Shown here piece after piece: positions 44,337 through 52,831 of a stretch of 64,000 nucleotides of DNA. How positions within the stretch are numbered: position 1 is the first letter of the stretch; each line of letters begins with the position of its first letter. Source of the stretch: Marinobacterium zhoushanense (lineage in GTDB: Bacteria > Pseudomonadota > Gammaproteobacteria > Pseudomonadales > Balneatricaceae); contig NZ_BMIJ01000008.1 of assembly GCF_014641945.1 (NCBI RefSeq), positions 1 through 64,000 on the forward strand. The letters run 5' to 3'. The position numbers were made by a program, and so were the translations under genes. Under the pieces are notes generated by a model that saw only the letters and a program-made list of their open reading frames with translations, did not search any database and was not told where the DNA came from.

Positions 44337-46199
44337 ATGTCGGATAACTCCCAACAGCAGCAGTCACGTTTAAAAGAACTGATCGCCCGCGGCAAGGAGC
44401 AGGGATACCTCACCTACGCTGAGGTGAACGATCACCTGCCTGAAGATATCGCCGATCCGGATCAGGTCGAAGACATTATCCGAATGATCAACGACATGGG
44501 TATCTCCGTGTCGGAAGAAGCACCTGACGCAGAAACCCTGCTGATGACCGATGGCGACTCCAGCGAAGAGACGGACGACGACGCCGTCGCCGCACTGGCC
44601 GCTGTTGAGTCCGATGCCGGCCGCACGACCGACCCGGTGCGCATGTACATGCGCGAAATGGGTACCGTCGAGCTGCTGACGCGCGAAGGCGAGATCGATA
44701 TTGCCAAGCGGATCGAAGAGGGTATCCGCGAAGTGATGATGGCCCTGGCACAGTTCCCGGGCAGCGTGGACACCATTCTCGATGCGTACGCCACCGTACT
44801 GCAGGAGGAGGGTCGCCTCAGCGACATCTTCAGCGGTTATATCGATCCAGACTCCGAAGCGCCGGCAGAGGAGAGCGACGCACCTATCGACCTCGATGAA
44901 GACGACGACTCGGATGAAGACGAGGACGAGGATGAAGACGAGGACGAAAATGGCGACAGCAGTGACTCCGATAGCGACGAGAAGGATCGTGGCCCGGACC
45001 CGGAAGAAGCCCGTGTTCGCTTCGGCCTGCTGCGTGAGGCATTCGAACAGCTAAGCGCCACGCTTCTTCAGGGCGGTGATCGGAAAGCCGTATCCGACGC
45101 TCAGGAGACGCTTGGCCTGGCCTTCTCTCCGATCAAGCTGTCACCGCGCTACTACGAACTGCTGGTCGAGCGCGTACGCGACTACATCGACCGTATTCGC
45201 CAGCAGGAGCGCACTATCATGCGCATCTGCACCCAGCGCGCCCACATGCCGCGCAAGGACTTCATCCAGAAGTTCCCCGGCAATGAAACCAACGCCGGCT
45301 GGTTCGATGACCTGGTCGCTTCCGGCGCCGGATATGCACCCTACATCGAAGACAACCTCGGCGATCTCAAGCGTGCCCAGCGCCGCCTGATCCAGATCGA
45401 AGAGGAAGTGGGCATCTCGCTGTCCGACATCAAAGAGGTCAACCGTCGCATGTCGATCGGTGAGGCCCGTGCACGTCGCGCCAAGAAAGAGATGGTCGAG
45501 GCCAACCTGCGTCTGGTTATCTCCATCGCCAAGAAATACACCAACCGCGGCCTGCAGTTCCTGGATCTGATTCAGGAGGGCAACATCGGTCTGATGAAGG
45601 CGGTGGACAAGTTTGAATACCGTCGTGGCTACAAGTTCTCAACGTATGCCACCTGGTGGATTCGTCAGGCGATTACCCGCTCCATCGCCGACCAGGCGCG
45701 CACCATCCGTATTCCGGTGCATATGATCGAGACGATCAACAAGCTCAACCGTATCTCCCGCCAGATGCTGCAGGAGATGGGCCGCGAACCGCTGCCGGAA
45801 GAGCTGGCCGAGCGCATGGATATGCCGGAAGACAAGATCCGCAAAGTATTGAAGATCGCCAAGGAACCGATCTCGATGGAAACCCCGATCGGCGACGACG
45901 AAGACTCGAGCCTGGGCGATTTTATCGAGGACACCACCCTCTCCTCGCCGATCGACACCGCTACCGGTGAAGGTCTGCGTGAGGCGACCAAAGAGGTACT
46001 GGCCGGCCTTACCGCTCGTGAAGCCAAGGTTCTGCGCATGCGCTTCGGTATCGACATGAACACCGACCACACACTGGAAGAGGTCGGTAAGCAGTTTGAC
46101 GTGACCCGTGAGCGTATCCGTCAGATCGAAGCCAAGGCCCTGCGCAAGCTGCGTCACCCGAGCCGCTCGGATCATCTGCGCAGCTTCCTCGACGAGTAA
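44337..46199 (+). CDS. rpoD: RNA polymerase sigma factor RpoD (sigma-70)
   Basis: A 620-residue primary sigma factor. Region 1.1 is at the N-terminus (SRLKELIARGKEQGYLTYAEVNDHLPEDI), 1.2 around DPVRMYMREMGTVELLTREGEI, a long non-conserved region with an unusually acidic stretch at about 180-218 (mostly Asp/Glu, with DEDEDEDE runs), region 2 with LIQEGNIGLMKAVDKFEYRRGYKFSTYATWWIRQAITR, region 3, and region 4 with TLEEVGKQFDVTRERIRQIEAKALRKLRHPSRS. Directs transcription of housekeeping genes. Ends the macromolecular-synthesis operon; a tRNA follows. Confidence 0.98.
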   Translation: MSDNSQQQQSRLKELIARGKEQGYLTYAEVNDHLPEDIADPDQVEDIIRMINDMGISVSEEAPDAETLLMTDGDSSEETDDDAVAALAAVESDAGRTTDPVRMYMREMGTVELLTREGEIDIAKRIEEGIREVMMALAQFPGSVDTILDAYATVLQEEGRLSDIFSGYIDPDSEAPAEESDAPIDLDEDDDSDEDEDEDEDEDENGDSSDSDSDEKDRGPDPEEARVRFGLLREAFEQLSATLLQGGDRKAVSDAQETLGLAFSPIKLSPRYYELLVERVRDYIDRIRQQERTIMRICTQRAHMPRKDFIQKFPGNETNAGWFDDLVASGAGYAPYIEDNLGDLKRAQRRLIQIEEEVGISLSDIKEVNRRMSIGEARARRAKKEMVEANLRLVISIAKKYTNRGLQFLDLIQEGNIGLMKAVDKFEYRRGYKFSTYATWWIRQAITRSIADQARTIRIPVHMIETINKLNRISRQMLQEMGREPLPEELAERMDMPEDKIRKVLKIAKEPISMETPIGDDEDSSLGDFIEDTTLSSPIDTATGEGLREATKEVLAGLTAREAKVLRMRFGIDMNTDHTLEEVGKQFDVTRERIRQIEAKALRKLRHPSRSDHLRSFLDE

Positions 46200-46252
46200 G
46201 ACGAGTAAAAAACAGAATAGGAAGCCGGGTAAAAGCCTTCCAATTCAAACTA

Positions 46253-46281
46253 TTGCGCCAATGTTACCGCCCCGGTATCAT
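46253..46281 (+). promoter_or_regulatory. Promoter of the tRNA gene
   Basis: TTGCGC (-35), exactly 17 bp, TATCAT (-10), then the GC-rich TGGCGCTCC discriminator expected of a stringently controlled stable-RNA promoter. The tRNA begins 15 bases after the -10 element. Confidence 0.65.
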
Positions 46282-46295
46282 TGGCGCTCCTCTTA

Positions 46296-46372
46296 GGGCC
46301 TATAGCTCAGTTGGTCAGAGCAGCGGACTCATAATCCGTTGGTCGCAGGTTCAAGTCCTGCTGGGCCCACCA
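46296..46372 (+). tRNA. tRNA-Ile2 (anticodon CAT, lysidine-modified type)
   Basis: A 77-base cloverleaf with a 7-bp acceptor stem (GGGCCTA / TGGGCCC, including one T-G pair), D arm AGCTCAGTTGGTCAGAGC, anticodon loop CTCATAA with CAT at 46330-46332, T arm CGCAGGTTCAAGTCCTGC, and encoded CCA. The T arm and its TTCAAGTCC are those of E. coli ileX/ileY rather than elongator tRNA-Met, and the location next to rpoD matches ileX in E. coli. The identity as Ile2 rather than Met is therefore likely but not certain. Confidence 0.9.
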
Positions 46373-46569
46373 CTCTTTTCAACAAAACCTTTTGCGGCTT
46401 CCTGCATCGCTCATAGACCATATCCAATGCCTTCACAACTAAGGCTGCATCGGCCCTAGAGGAAAGCGCTGTTTGTATGCATGGGGACCAGGTTGCCTGC
46501 CCGCCACTGCCCGTAGCTATAGAAACAAGAACGATTGATACCGAAAGCTGCGCAGACCAGTTCAAAGAA

Positions 46570-48321
46570 TTAAGAAGAACAGCTCATGTGCGACACGCCA
46601 CCAAGATTGCAGTACTCCTGCGGCTTCAATCGATAGTATTTATCTTCCACCGCCTTCGACTGCTCAGCGTAAGGCTGGGTCATCACTACCTGTAGCTCTC
46701 TTATTGAATCGTAATCCCCCTTGGCCGCACGCTGATAAGCGGGTGCAAGCAACCACTCTCGCAAACAGTATTTAGGATTAACAGATTTCATTTGCTTGGA
46801 AACATCGTCGATCAATCGGACCTGATCGTTATTTGCATCGCTTCGGTTGAGCATGAGCGATTTCCATTTAACCAGCCACTCGGACCAACGCTTGTCCATT
46901 TCTTCATCCGGATCTCTGTAGAAGCTTTTTTTAAGTGGTTTTATGTCATCAGGAACCGATGAGAGTTCGCGGAAGAAGATCGTGTAGTCGACGGGCGTTT
47001 GCACCATGAGTTGCGCGAGTTCACCGAACAACGATGCGTCAAACCGATCAAGTCCAAGCTTTGCGGACCACATCGCTTCCAGTTCCTTTTGCATGACTGC
47101 CACAAAACCACTGCGAATGTCGTCCAGCTGTTGCGATGCCTCCTTATCTGAAGCCAAAAGCGGCTGCAACGCCGCACAAAACATTGCGAAATTACGCTCC
47201 GCTGCCGCAGGCTGATTCCAGAATGCGAAGTGTCGCCCACCGCCGGTCCATGGTTGGAAATATGGGTCAAATGCGTCACAGAACCCGAACGGACCATAAT
47301 CCAGCGTGAAGCCGCCGGCAGCGCAATTATCACTGTTGAAATTGCCCTGGCAGTAGCCGACACGGATCCAATTCGCCACCAGCGAAGTCAAGCGACCACG
47401 AAACTCACGTGCGAGTAAAACGGCTTTCTCGGCTATGCCGAGTTGGCTGTCGATGGCTTCGGCATACTCACGATCGATTAAATGCAAAACGATCTGTTCG
47501 AGTTCCTTCAGCGCCGAGGGGTGTTCCCTTTTACGGGCACGGCGCCCAAAGAGCTCGATCTGGCCAACCCGGAGAAACGACGATGCAACGCGGGTCGAGA
47601 TCGCAACGGGTTCCTCCACGAGCCTGTCGGGATCTAGTGATGTAGAACCCTCAGAGTACCAGGGACGCTGGACCTTCTCTGTTTTCGATACGTATAAACT
47701 CAATGAGCGTGTCGTCGGCACACCCAGTGCGTACATGTACTCCTGAGCCAGGAACTCCCGGACGCTCGACCGCAAAACCGCGCGACCATCCGCGCCGCGG
47801 CAATAGGGCGTGCGACCGCCGCCTTTGAGCTGCATTTCCCAGCGTCGGTCATTGATGACGGCCTCAAGAACGGAAATGGCACGACCATCGCCATAGCCGT
47901 TACCCGTCTGAAACGGGCACTGCTGATAGTATTCCGTGCCATAGATGGAAAGCGCATAGCCGGTCGCCCAACCCACCTTGCGCAGTGGCGCCGGGACCTG
48001 CGAAAGGTCTCCGCTAAACATCCGTACGAAACCCTCTGATTCCGCCATGCTGTCAGCAAGACCTAGTTCGTGGAAGAGATCTTTACTGTGTGCAACGTAC
48101 TCAGGATCATCGATCGGCGTGGGTTGAACGGGAACATAGTGCCCGCTAAAGACTTGTCGTGGTGCTTGATCAACACCATCGTCTGTCGCCTCAGGATCAC
48201 AGGTTAGAGTATCCATAAGCGAGTAGCTGGCTCTTGTGGCGAGGTCGTCTAACGTCGAGACAGTTGAGGAGGTTTTATCGACCTGTCTGTTTTTCACCGG
48301 ATGAGTAGGATCTAGTAACAT
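46570..48321 (-). CDS. selO: Protein adenylyltransferase SelO (YdiU)
   Basis: A 583-residue pseudokinase-fold enzyme: YGTEYYQQCPFQTGNGYGDGRAISVLE, MQLKGGGRTPYCRGADGRAVLRSSVREFL, GNFNSDNCAAGGFTLDYGPFGFCDAFDP and the C-terminal MSCSS. The residue matching selenocysteine in animals is an ordinary cysteine here (TGT). SelO AMPylates proteins of redox homeostasis. The N-terminal 40 residues are poorly conserved and the start has no strong ribosome-binding site. It follows the tRNA gene in opposite orientation. Confidence 0.93.
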   Translation of the reverse strand: MLLDPTHPVKNRQVDKTSSTVSTLDDLATRASYSLMDTLTCDPEATDDGVDQAPRQVFSGHYVPVQPTPIDDPEYVAHSKDLFHELGLADSMAESEGFVRMFSGDLSQVPAPLRKVGWATGYALSIYGTEYYQQCPFQTGNGYGDGRAISVLEAVINDRRWEMQLKGGGRTPYCRGADGRAVLRSSVREFLAQEYMYALGVPTTRSLSLYVSKTEKVQRPWYSEGSTSLDPDRLVEEPVAISTRVASSFLRVGQIELFGRRARKREHPSALKELEQIVLHLIDREYAEAIDSQLGIAEKAVLLAREFRGRLTSLVANWIRVGYCQGNFNSDNCAAGGFTLDYGPFGFCDAFDPYFQPWTGGGRHFAFWNQPAAAERNFAMFCAALQPLLASDKEASQQLDDIRSGFVAVMQKELEAMWSAKLGLDRFDASLFGELAQLMVQTPVDYTIFFRELSSVPDDIKPLKKSFYRDPDEEMDKRWSEWLVKWKSLMLNRSDANNDQVRLIDDVSKQMKSVNPKYCLREWLLAPAYQRAAKGDYDSIRELQVVMTQPYAEQSKAVEDKYYRLKPQEYCNLGGVSHMSCSS

Positions 48322-48511
48322 GTTTTTACAATACCTTAAAAAACATATGACCAGAACAAACTACGCCAGTTCGGGTGGATTACCGGGTAATGAGGCTGCC
48401 GAACAACTGTAGTGGTTCAATGATCCCATTCACAGCAGATAGACAGACCTCTAGAGAAATACTCCAGGCGTAAGCTCGATCTCATAGGGGTAGCTCAGAG
48501 GGAAGCAGGCG

Positions 48512-49228
48512 TTAGATAACGCCGTTACACCACTTGCGCTGAGCCAGCAGCGCCGGATCGACAGCGGCGCAAAGCTCGTTGTACAGACCGGCGCGCTTGG
48601 CGAGATCCTGCAGCGGGCGGGCACGTGAAAGCGAGTAGCGCAGGGTGCGCTCAAGCGATTCCCAGGTTGCGGCTTTCTGCTCAGAGCTCAGCTGCGGCCA
48701 GGCGATCATACCGATCTCGGCCAGTTGTGCCTGCACGTTCATGCGCCAGGGACCGAGCTCGGAAGCTTGCGCCAGCGCCCGGTCGAACTCATCGTCGAAT
48801 TGAAGCAAGCGCAGCTTAATAAACGCCAGCTGCATCCAGGTATGGGGCCACAGCGGCCGCGCCTTTACCGACGCCCGATATCCCTCCAGCGCCCGCTGGC
48901 GACTTGCCTCGGCAGTTTCGGCACCGAACGGCTGTGCGATATATCGCCACTCGTAGACACGTCCCAAGCGATCCCAATAGTCGCCGTTTGTCCCCGGAAC
49001 CAGGCTCACGGCACGCTCGGCAGCGCTCCTGGCTGCTTGCCAGGCAGGTTCTGAGGGCTGCTCCCGCTTGTCGCTCCAGTGACTCACGAACATCTCGGCC
49101 TGAGAGGAGGAAACTCCCGACAGAAACGAGGCCAGCGACAGATAGAGCATCGGCAGGCACAGCAGAAGCAACAGGACGCAGACAGGTTTGCGCCAAGGCA
49201 GTTCCACAGCAGAGCGACTCGATGACAT
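48512..49228 (-). CDS. VpsP-like exopolysaccharide-associated TPR protein
   Basis: A 238-residue protein with an N-terminal membrane anchor (VCVLLLLLCLPMLYLSLASFL) and a helical, TPR-like periplasmic part (WQAARSAAERAVSLVPGTNGDYWDRLGRVYEWRY; ALEGYRASVKARPLWPHTWMQLAFIKLRLLQFDDEFDRALAQA). It resembles VpsP, an accessory protein of Vibrio-type exopolysaccharide loci, whose role is unknown. Its ATG overlaps the stop of the CpsB-like phosphatase gene, so they are coupled. A short stem GGCGTT/AACGCC spans its stop codon. Confidence 0.72.
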   Translation of the reverse strand: MSSSRSAVELPWRKPVCVLLLLLCLPMLYLSLASFLSGVSSSQAEMFVSHWSDKREQPSEPAWQAARSAAERAVSLVPGTNGDYWDRLGRVYEWRYIAQPFGAETAEASRQRALEGYRASVKARPLWPHTWMQLAFIKLRLLQFDDEFDRALAQASELGPWRMNVQAQLAEIGMIAWPQLSSEQKAATWESLERTLRYSLSRARPLQDLAKRAGLYNELCAAVDPALLAQRKWCNGVI

Positions 49229-49959
49229 CAGCTGAAATGTCCCTGTGCGATGGACCAGGGGTTGCGGGTCACCAGCTCGGCGGCCTTTTTATCGCCAATC
49301 AGCGCTGCAGCGGCCTGAACGCCCTCTCGCAATCTTGGTGGACGGTGCTCGGTGTTGTGGGCATCGGTGGCCAGTATGGTAACCCTGCCATCGACCAACA
49401 GCTGATACGCCAACTGCTGGGCGGACTCGCCGAAGCCACCGGCAACCGACGCCGCCGTCACCTGCAGCAGACAACCCTGGGCGATAAACGGCTTCAGTTT
49501 GGAGGGGGTTTTCATTGCCGCCTTGTTTCGCTCCGGGTGTGCAATCATCGGCAGCACCTTGCGATCGATCAGCCACTGGGTCAGACGCTCGGCACCGAAC
49601 GGGATCTCGCCATGGGGAAACTCCAGCAGCAATACCTTGCTCCCCTGCCACTCACCGAGGAAAGGTACCGCCTGGCGGGCGATACCCTCCATCAGCTCAA
49701 GCCCGAAACGCACTTCGGCGGCGGCGGACACCTTTAGCGCAATCCCCTGCTCCTGCAGCCCCTTGCGGAACTGCTCCAGAGCGGGGTCGATGGTGGCCGG
49801 CGAGTTTTCGTAGCGGCCGGGGTGGATGTGGGGTGTGCAGACCAGATGCGTAATGCCGTCGTCGACGGCAATACGCGCCAGTTCAAGCGCCTTGCTCAGG
49901 TCTTCCGCGCCGTCGTCGATGCCGGGCAGAAGATGGTTGTGCAGGTCTACCATCCCCAT
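49228..49959 (-). CDS. Tyrosine-protein phosphatase, PHP-fold CpsB/CapC type
   Basis: A 243-residue metal-dependent phosphatase: MVDLHNHLLPGIDDGAEDL (HxH metal site), CTPHIHPGRYEN, the histidine in LPMIAHPERN and ATDAHNTEHRPP. In capsule loci CpsB dephosphorylates the tyrosine tail of the Wzc-type kinase. Here that kinase gene lies 5 bp upstream on the same strand, giving a clean kinase-phosphatase pair. It is unrelated to the low-molecular-weight Wzb phosphatase often found with Wzc. Confidence 0.9.
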   Translation of the reverse strand: MGMVDLHNHLLPGIDDGAEDLSKALELARIAVDDGITHLVCTPHIHPGRYENSPATIDPALEQFRKGLQEQGIALKVSAAAEVRFGLELMEGIARQAVPFLGEWQGSKVLLLEFPHGEIPFGAERLTQWLIDRKVLPMIAHPERNKAAMKTPSKLKPFIAQGCLLQVTAASVAGGFGESAQQLAYQLLVDGRVTILATDAHNTEHRPPRLREGVQAAAALIGDKKAAELVTRNPWSIAQGHFS

Positions 49960-49964
49960 CCTGG

Positions 49965-52205
49965 TTACGCCTCCTTGGCCGAATCGCTGTAGCCGTAGTA
50001 GTCGTAGTAACCGCCGTAGCTGTAGCCGTGCTTCTTGGCTTTTTTGATATCGACCTGGTTCAGCACCACACCGGTCACCGGCGCGTTGTTCTGCAGCAGC
50101 TGGCCGACGCCGCGTTTCGCCAGCGGTATGGCAGTCGACTCGGACTTGATCACATAGATCAGTGCGTTGGCATAGGTGGACAATACCAGCGCGTCACTGA
50201 CCGCCTGGGTCGGCGGCGAGTCGATGATAATGCGGTCGTAGCGGCTCTCCAGCACCTGAAGCGCCTTGGCAAAGCGCTGGGAGGATAGCAACTCAAGCGG
50301 GTTGGGCGGCACCGTACCGGCAGAGATGATATCCAGGTTGCCTTCCACCGACTTGATGCACTCTTCGAGCTTGGCGGTACCGGCTACCAGGTTGGCCAGC
50401 CCCGGCGTGCCCACCGGGAATTCGAAGTTCTTGGCGACGGTGGGGCGGCGCATATCGGCATCGATCAGCAACACCCTCTCCATCTGCGCCATTGCGAAGG
50501 CCAGGTTGGCCGACACTGAGCTCTTGCCCTCGCCCGGAATCGACGAGGTCACCACCAGTACCTTGTGCGGATTGTCCAGACCGGACAGCACGACACCGGT
50601 ACGGATGGTACGGATCGACTCGGTGAACGCCTTGTCGCCATCGTTCAGCACCATGCGCGCCACATCGTTACGCTGCCTGCCCTTGAGCAGGGGCAGGATA
50701 CCGAGCACCGGCAGGTTGAGCTTGTTCTCGACATCCTCGGTGCTCTTGAAGGTGTTGTTGAGGAAGTCGAGCAGCAGCGCCATGCCAACACCGGCCATCA
50801 TCGCCAGCAGCCCGGCGATGGCAACGATCAGCGACTTCTTCGGCTTGACCGGGATCTCAGGCACCACGGCACGATCAACGATACGGGCGTTGACCGACTC
50901 GAAGTCGGAGGTGGCCGAGGTCTCCTTCAACCGGGTCATAAAGGTATCGTACAGCGAGCGGTTGGCCTCCACCTCGCGCTGCAGTTCGCGCAGCTTGAAC
51001 TCCTTGCGCTTGATATCCTGGATCTGCTCCTTGTTCTGGTTGAACGAGCTCTGCAGCGAGCGTTCATTGGCCGTGGCCAGCTGGTATTCACGCTCGATGG
51101 ACGCCACCACCTGCTCTACCTGCGAGCGCAGGTTCGCACTGGAGGCGTTCAGTTCGGTATTGGCCGAGATCATCTTCGGATGTTTGGGGCCATAGCGGCG
51201 GGATAGCTCCTGCACCCTGGAGCGGGCGCGTCCCTCCTCCGCCTTGAACTGCTGCACCAGCGGGTTGCTCAGCACGGCGGGCACGGTCGCCAAACGCTCC
51301 CAGCCACCGTTTTTCATTGAGGCGACCTGACGATACTGGCTTTCCGCCTCGGCGCGACTGCGACGGGCGTCGATCAGGCGATCACCGGTCTGCGACAGCT
51401 CGCCGCCGGCAACCGTGGTCACCCCTTCAAGATCAACCAGGTTTTCCGCCTCTCGGAACGCCTGCAAATTGCGCTCGGACTCCTGCAGTTTGGTTTTCAG
51501 CGACGACAAGCGCTCGTTCATCCAGTTGGTCGCCGTCTGGGTCATGTCCAGCTTGGCTTCCAGCTGGCTTTCAATATAGGCGTTGGCCAGGGCATTGGCT
51601 GCCTGTGCGGCCAACCGGGCATCGGCCATCTCGATCTCGACCTTGACCAGCTGGGTCTTTATTACCGGGGAAATCGTGGTGCGCTCGATGAAAGCCAGCA
51701 CCACCTGGTCGAAGATCTGCGCCTCGGTCAACTCCTCCGAGGCCTCGAAATCCAGCGGCGTGGCGATCGGCAGCCACTTGCGGATATCGAAGGATTTGAG
51801 CATCCCCCGAATATCGATCAGCGGTTCTGGCTGCTGACGGGGATCCAGCTCGGGGTGAGTGGTCAGGTTCAACTCGCGCACCACGCGCTCGGCCAACTGA
51901 CGTGATTTCAACAACTCAAACTGGGTCTGCAAATACTCGTTGCTGCCGCCCTCGAGTCCGTAGATATCCTCGATCGATACCGCCTTGGCCGCCTTCTGCT
52001 CGATCAGTAGCGTCGAGACACCCTTGTAGATCGGCGTGATGCTCAGCACCACCAGCGCCGCCAGCATCACCACCACCAGCGTCAGCGTGATGATGCTCCA
52101 CTTACGGCGCCAGATGGTCTGCCACAGCTGCAGCAGGTCGATCTCATCATCGGCTATACGTTGAGCCAGTGACGCGCGTTCCTGTTGATTGAAACCTGTT
52201 TCCAT
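49965..52205 (-). CDS. Polysaccharide co-polymerase and tyrosine autokinase (Wzc/GumC type)
   Basis: A 746-residue protein. N-terminal Wzz domain with transmembrane helix at about 35-60, a long periplasmic coiled coil (about 200-420), a second transmembrane helix (about 450-475), and a cytoplasmic BY-kinase domain with Walker A SSIPGEGKSSVSANLA (about 550), Walker A' LLIDADMRRP and Walker B IIIDSPPTQ. The tail HGYSYGGYYDYYGYS is the tyrosine cluster that is autophosphorylated. It controls polymer length and export together with the OPX protein, whose gene lies 3 bp upstream. Confidence 0.94.
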   Translation of the reverse strand: METGFNQQERASLAQRIADDEIDLLQLWQTIWRRKWSIITLTLVVVMLAALVVLSITPIYKGVSTLLIEQKAAKAVSIEDIYGLEGGSNEYLQTQFELLKSRQLAERVVRELNLTTHPELDPRQQPEPLIDIRGMLKSFDIRKWLPIATPLDFEASEELTEAQIFDQVVLAFIERTTISPVIKTQLVKVEIEMADARLAAQAANALANAYIESQLEAKLDMTQTATNWMNERLSSLKTKLQESERNLQAFREAENLVDLEGVTTVAGGELSQTGDRLIDARRSRAEAESQYRQVASMKNGGWERLATVPAVLSNPLVQQFKAEEGRARSRVQELSRRYGPKHPKMISANTELNASSANLRSQVEQVVASIEREYQLATANERSLQSSFNQNKEQIQDIKRKEFKLRELQREVEANRSLYDTFMTRLKETSATSDFESVNARIVDRAVVPEIPVKPKKSLIVAIAGLLAMMAGVGMALLLDFLNNTFKSTEDVENKLNLPVLGILPLLKGRQRNDVARMVLNDGDKAFTESIRTIRTGVVLSGLDNPHKVLVVTSSIPGEGKSSVSANLAFAMAQMERVLLIDADMRRPTVAKNFEFPVGTPGLANLVAGTAKLEECIKSVEGNLDIISAGTVPPNPLELLSSQRFAKALQVLESRYDRIIIDSPPTQAVSDALVLSTYANALIYVIKSESTAIPLAKRGVGQLLQNNAPVTGVVLNQVDIKKAKKHGYSYGGYYDYYGYSDSAKEA

Positions 52206-52207
52206 AA

Positions 52208-52750
52208 TCAGAAGAAGCTCTGCTCAATTGTGATGATGTCGCCCGGCAAGACTCGGGTATCCAGATCCGCATTGAAAGTGCGCTTATCACTGCCCTGCTC
52301 ACGAATGATCGACATCTTGCTTTTCGACGCGCGCTCGGTAAAACCACCGGCCAGGGCCACCGCCTTGCGTAGCGTCAGGCCCGGCTTGAACGGATAACCT
52401 CCCGGCTCCTTGACCTCACCGTTAACGAAGAAATCGCGGTATTCCAGGATACTCACCGATACCTTCGGGTCGATCAGGTAGTCACCTTTCAGCCCCTTGA
52501 TAATGCGCTGCTCAACCTCGGCAGCCGTCAGCCCCAATGCTCGAACCTCACCCAGGAAGGGGTAGGAGAAGGTGCCCGCATCGGTCATGCGGATCTGCTC
52601 GAAGCTGAGATCCTCTTCACCGAACACGTTGATGCTGATCACATCGCCGGAGCCCAGACGATACTGGGCATCGCCGGCCGCCCAGCCGGTTACGGAGCAG
52701 AGAACAAGAGAGAGAAGGAGTAGAAATCGCGTCACAGCACGCTGAATCAT
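52208..52750 (-). CDS. Polysaccharide export outer-membrane protein (short OPX type)
   Basis: A 180-residue OPX protein with a signal peptide (MIQRAVTRFLLLLSLVLCSVTGWA), the polysaccharide export motif YRLGSGDVISINVFGEEDLS and one SLBB-like repeat (VKEPGGYPFKPGLTLRKAVALAGGFT). It lacks the long C-terminal membrane-spanning region of Wza, so it is of the short type that needs a separate outer-membrane partner. The beta-barrel protein encoded just upstream (52832-53995) is a possible partner. Confidence 0.9.
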   Translation of the reverse strand: MIQRAVTRFLLLLSLVLCSVTGWAAGDAQYRLGSGDVISINVFGEEDLSFEQIRMTDAGTFSYPFLGEVRALGLTAAEVEQRIIKGLKGDYLIDPKVSVSILEYRDFFVNGEVKEPGGYPFKPGLTLRKAVALAGGFTERASKSKMSIIREQGSDKRTFNADLDTRVLPGDIITIEQSFF

Positions 52751-52779
52751 TGTAGCTTTGCCTCAAACATCTTTACGGC

Positions 52780-52806
52780 AAAAAGGGGGGACATGCCCCC
52801 CCCTTT
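52780..52806 (-). terminator. Terminator after the beta-barrel gene
   Basis: On the minus strand a run of G's, CATGT, and CCCCCC followed by TTTTTG, between the beta-barrel gene and the OPX gene. It would cap transcription of the barrel gene and reduce expression of the following export operon. Confidence 0.75.
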
Positions 52807-52831
52807 CCATCGGCAACCGATATGGCTGCGA

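Noticed and set aside
46296..46372. Elongator tRNA-Met
   Set aside because: The CAT anticodon fits, but the T arm (TTCAAGTCC) and location beside rpoD match tRNA-Ile2 better.
46570..46600. Selenocysteine in SelO
   Set aside because: The matching codon is TGT (cysteine) and the frame ends normally with TAA after CSS.
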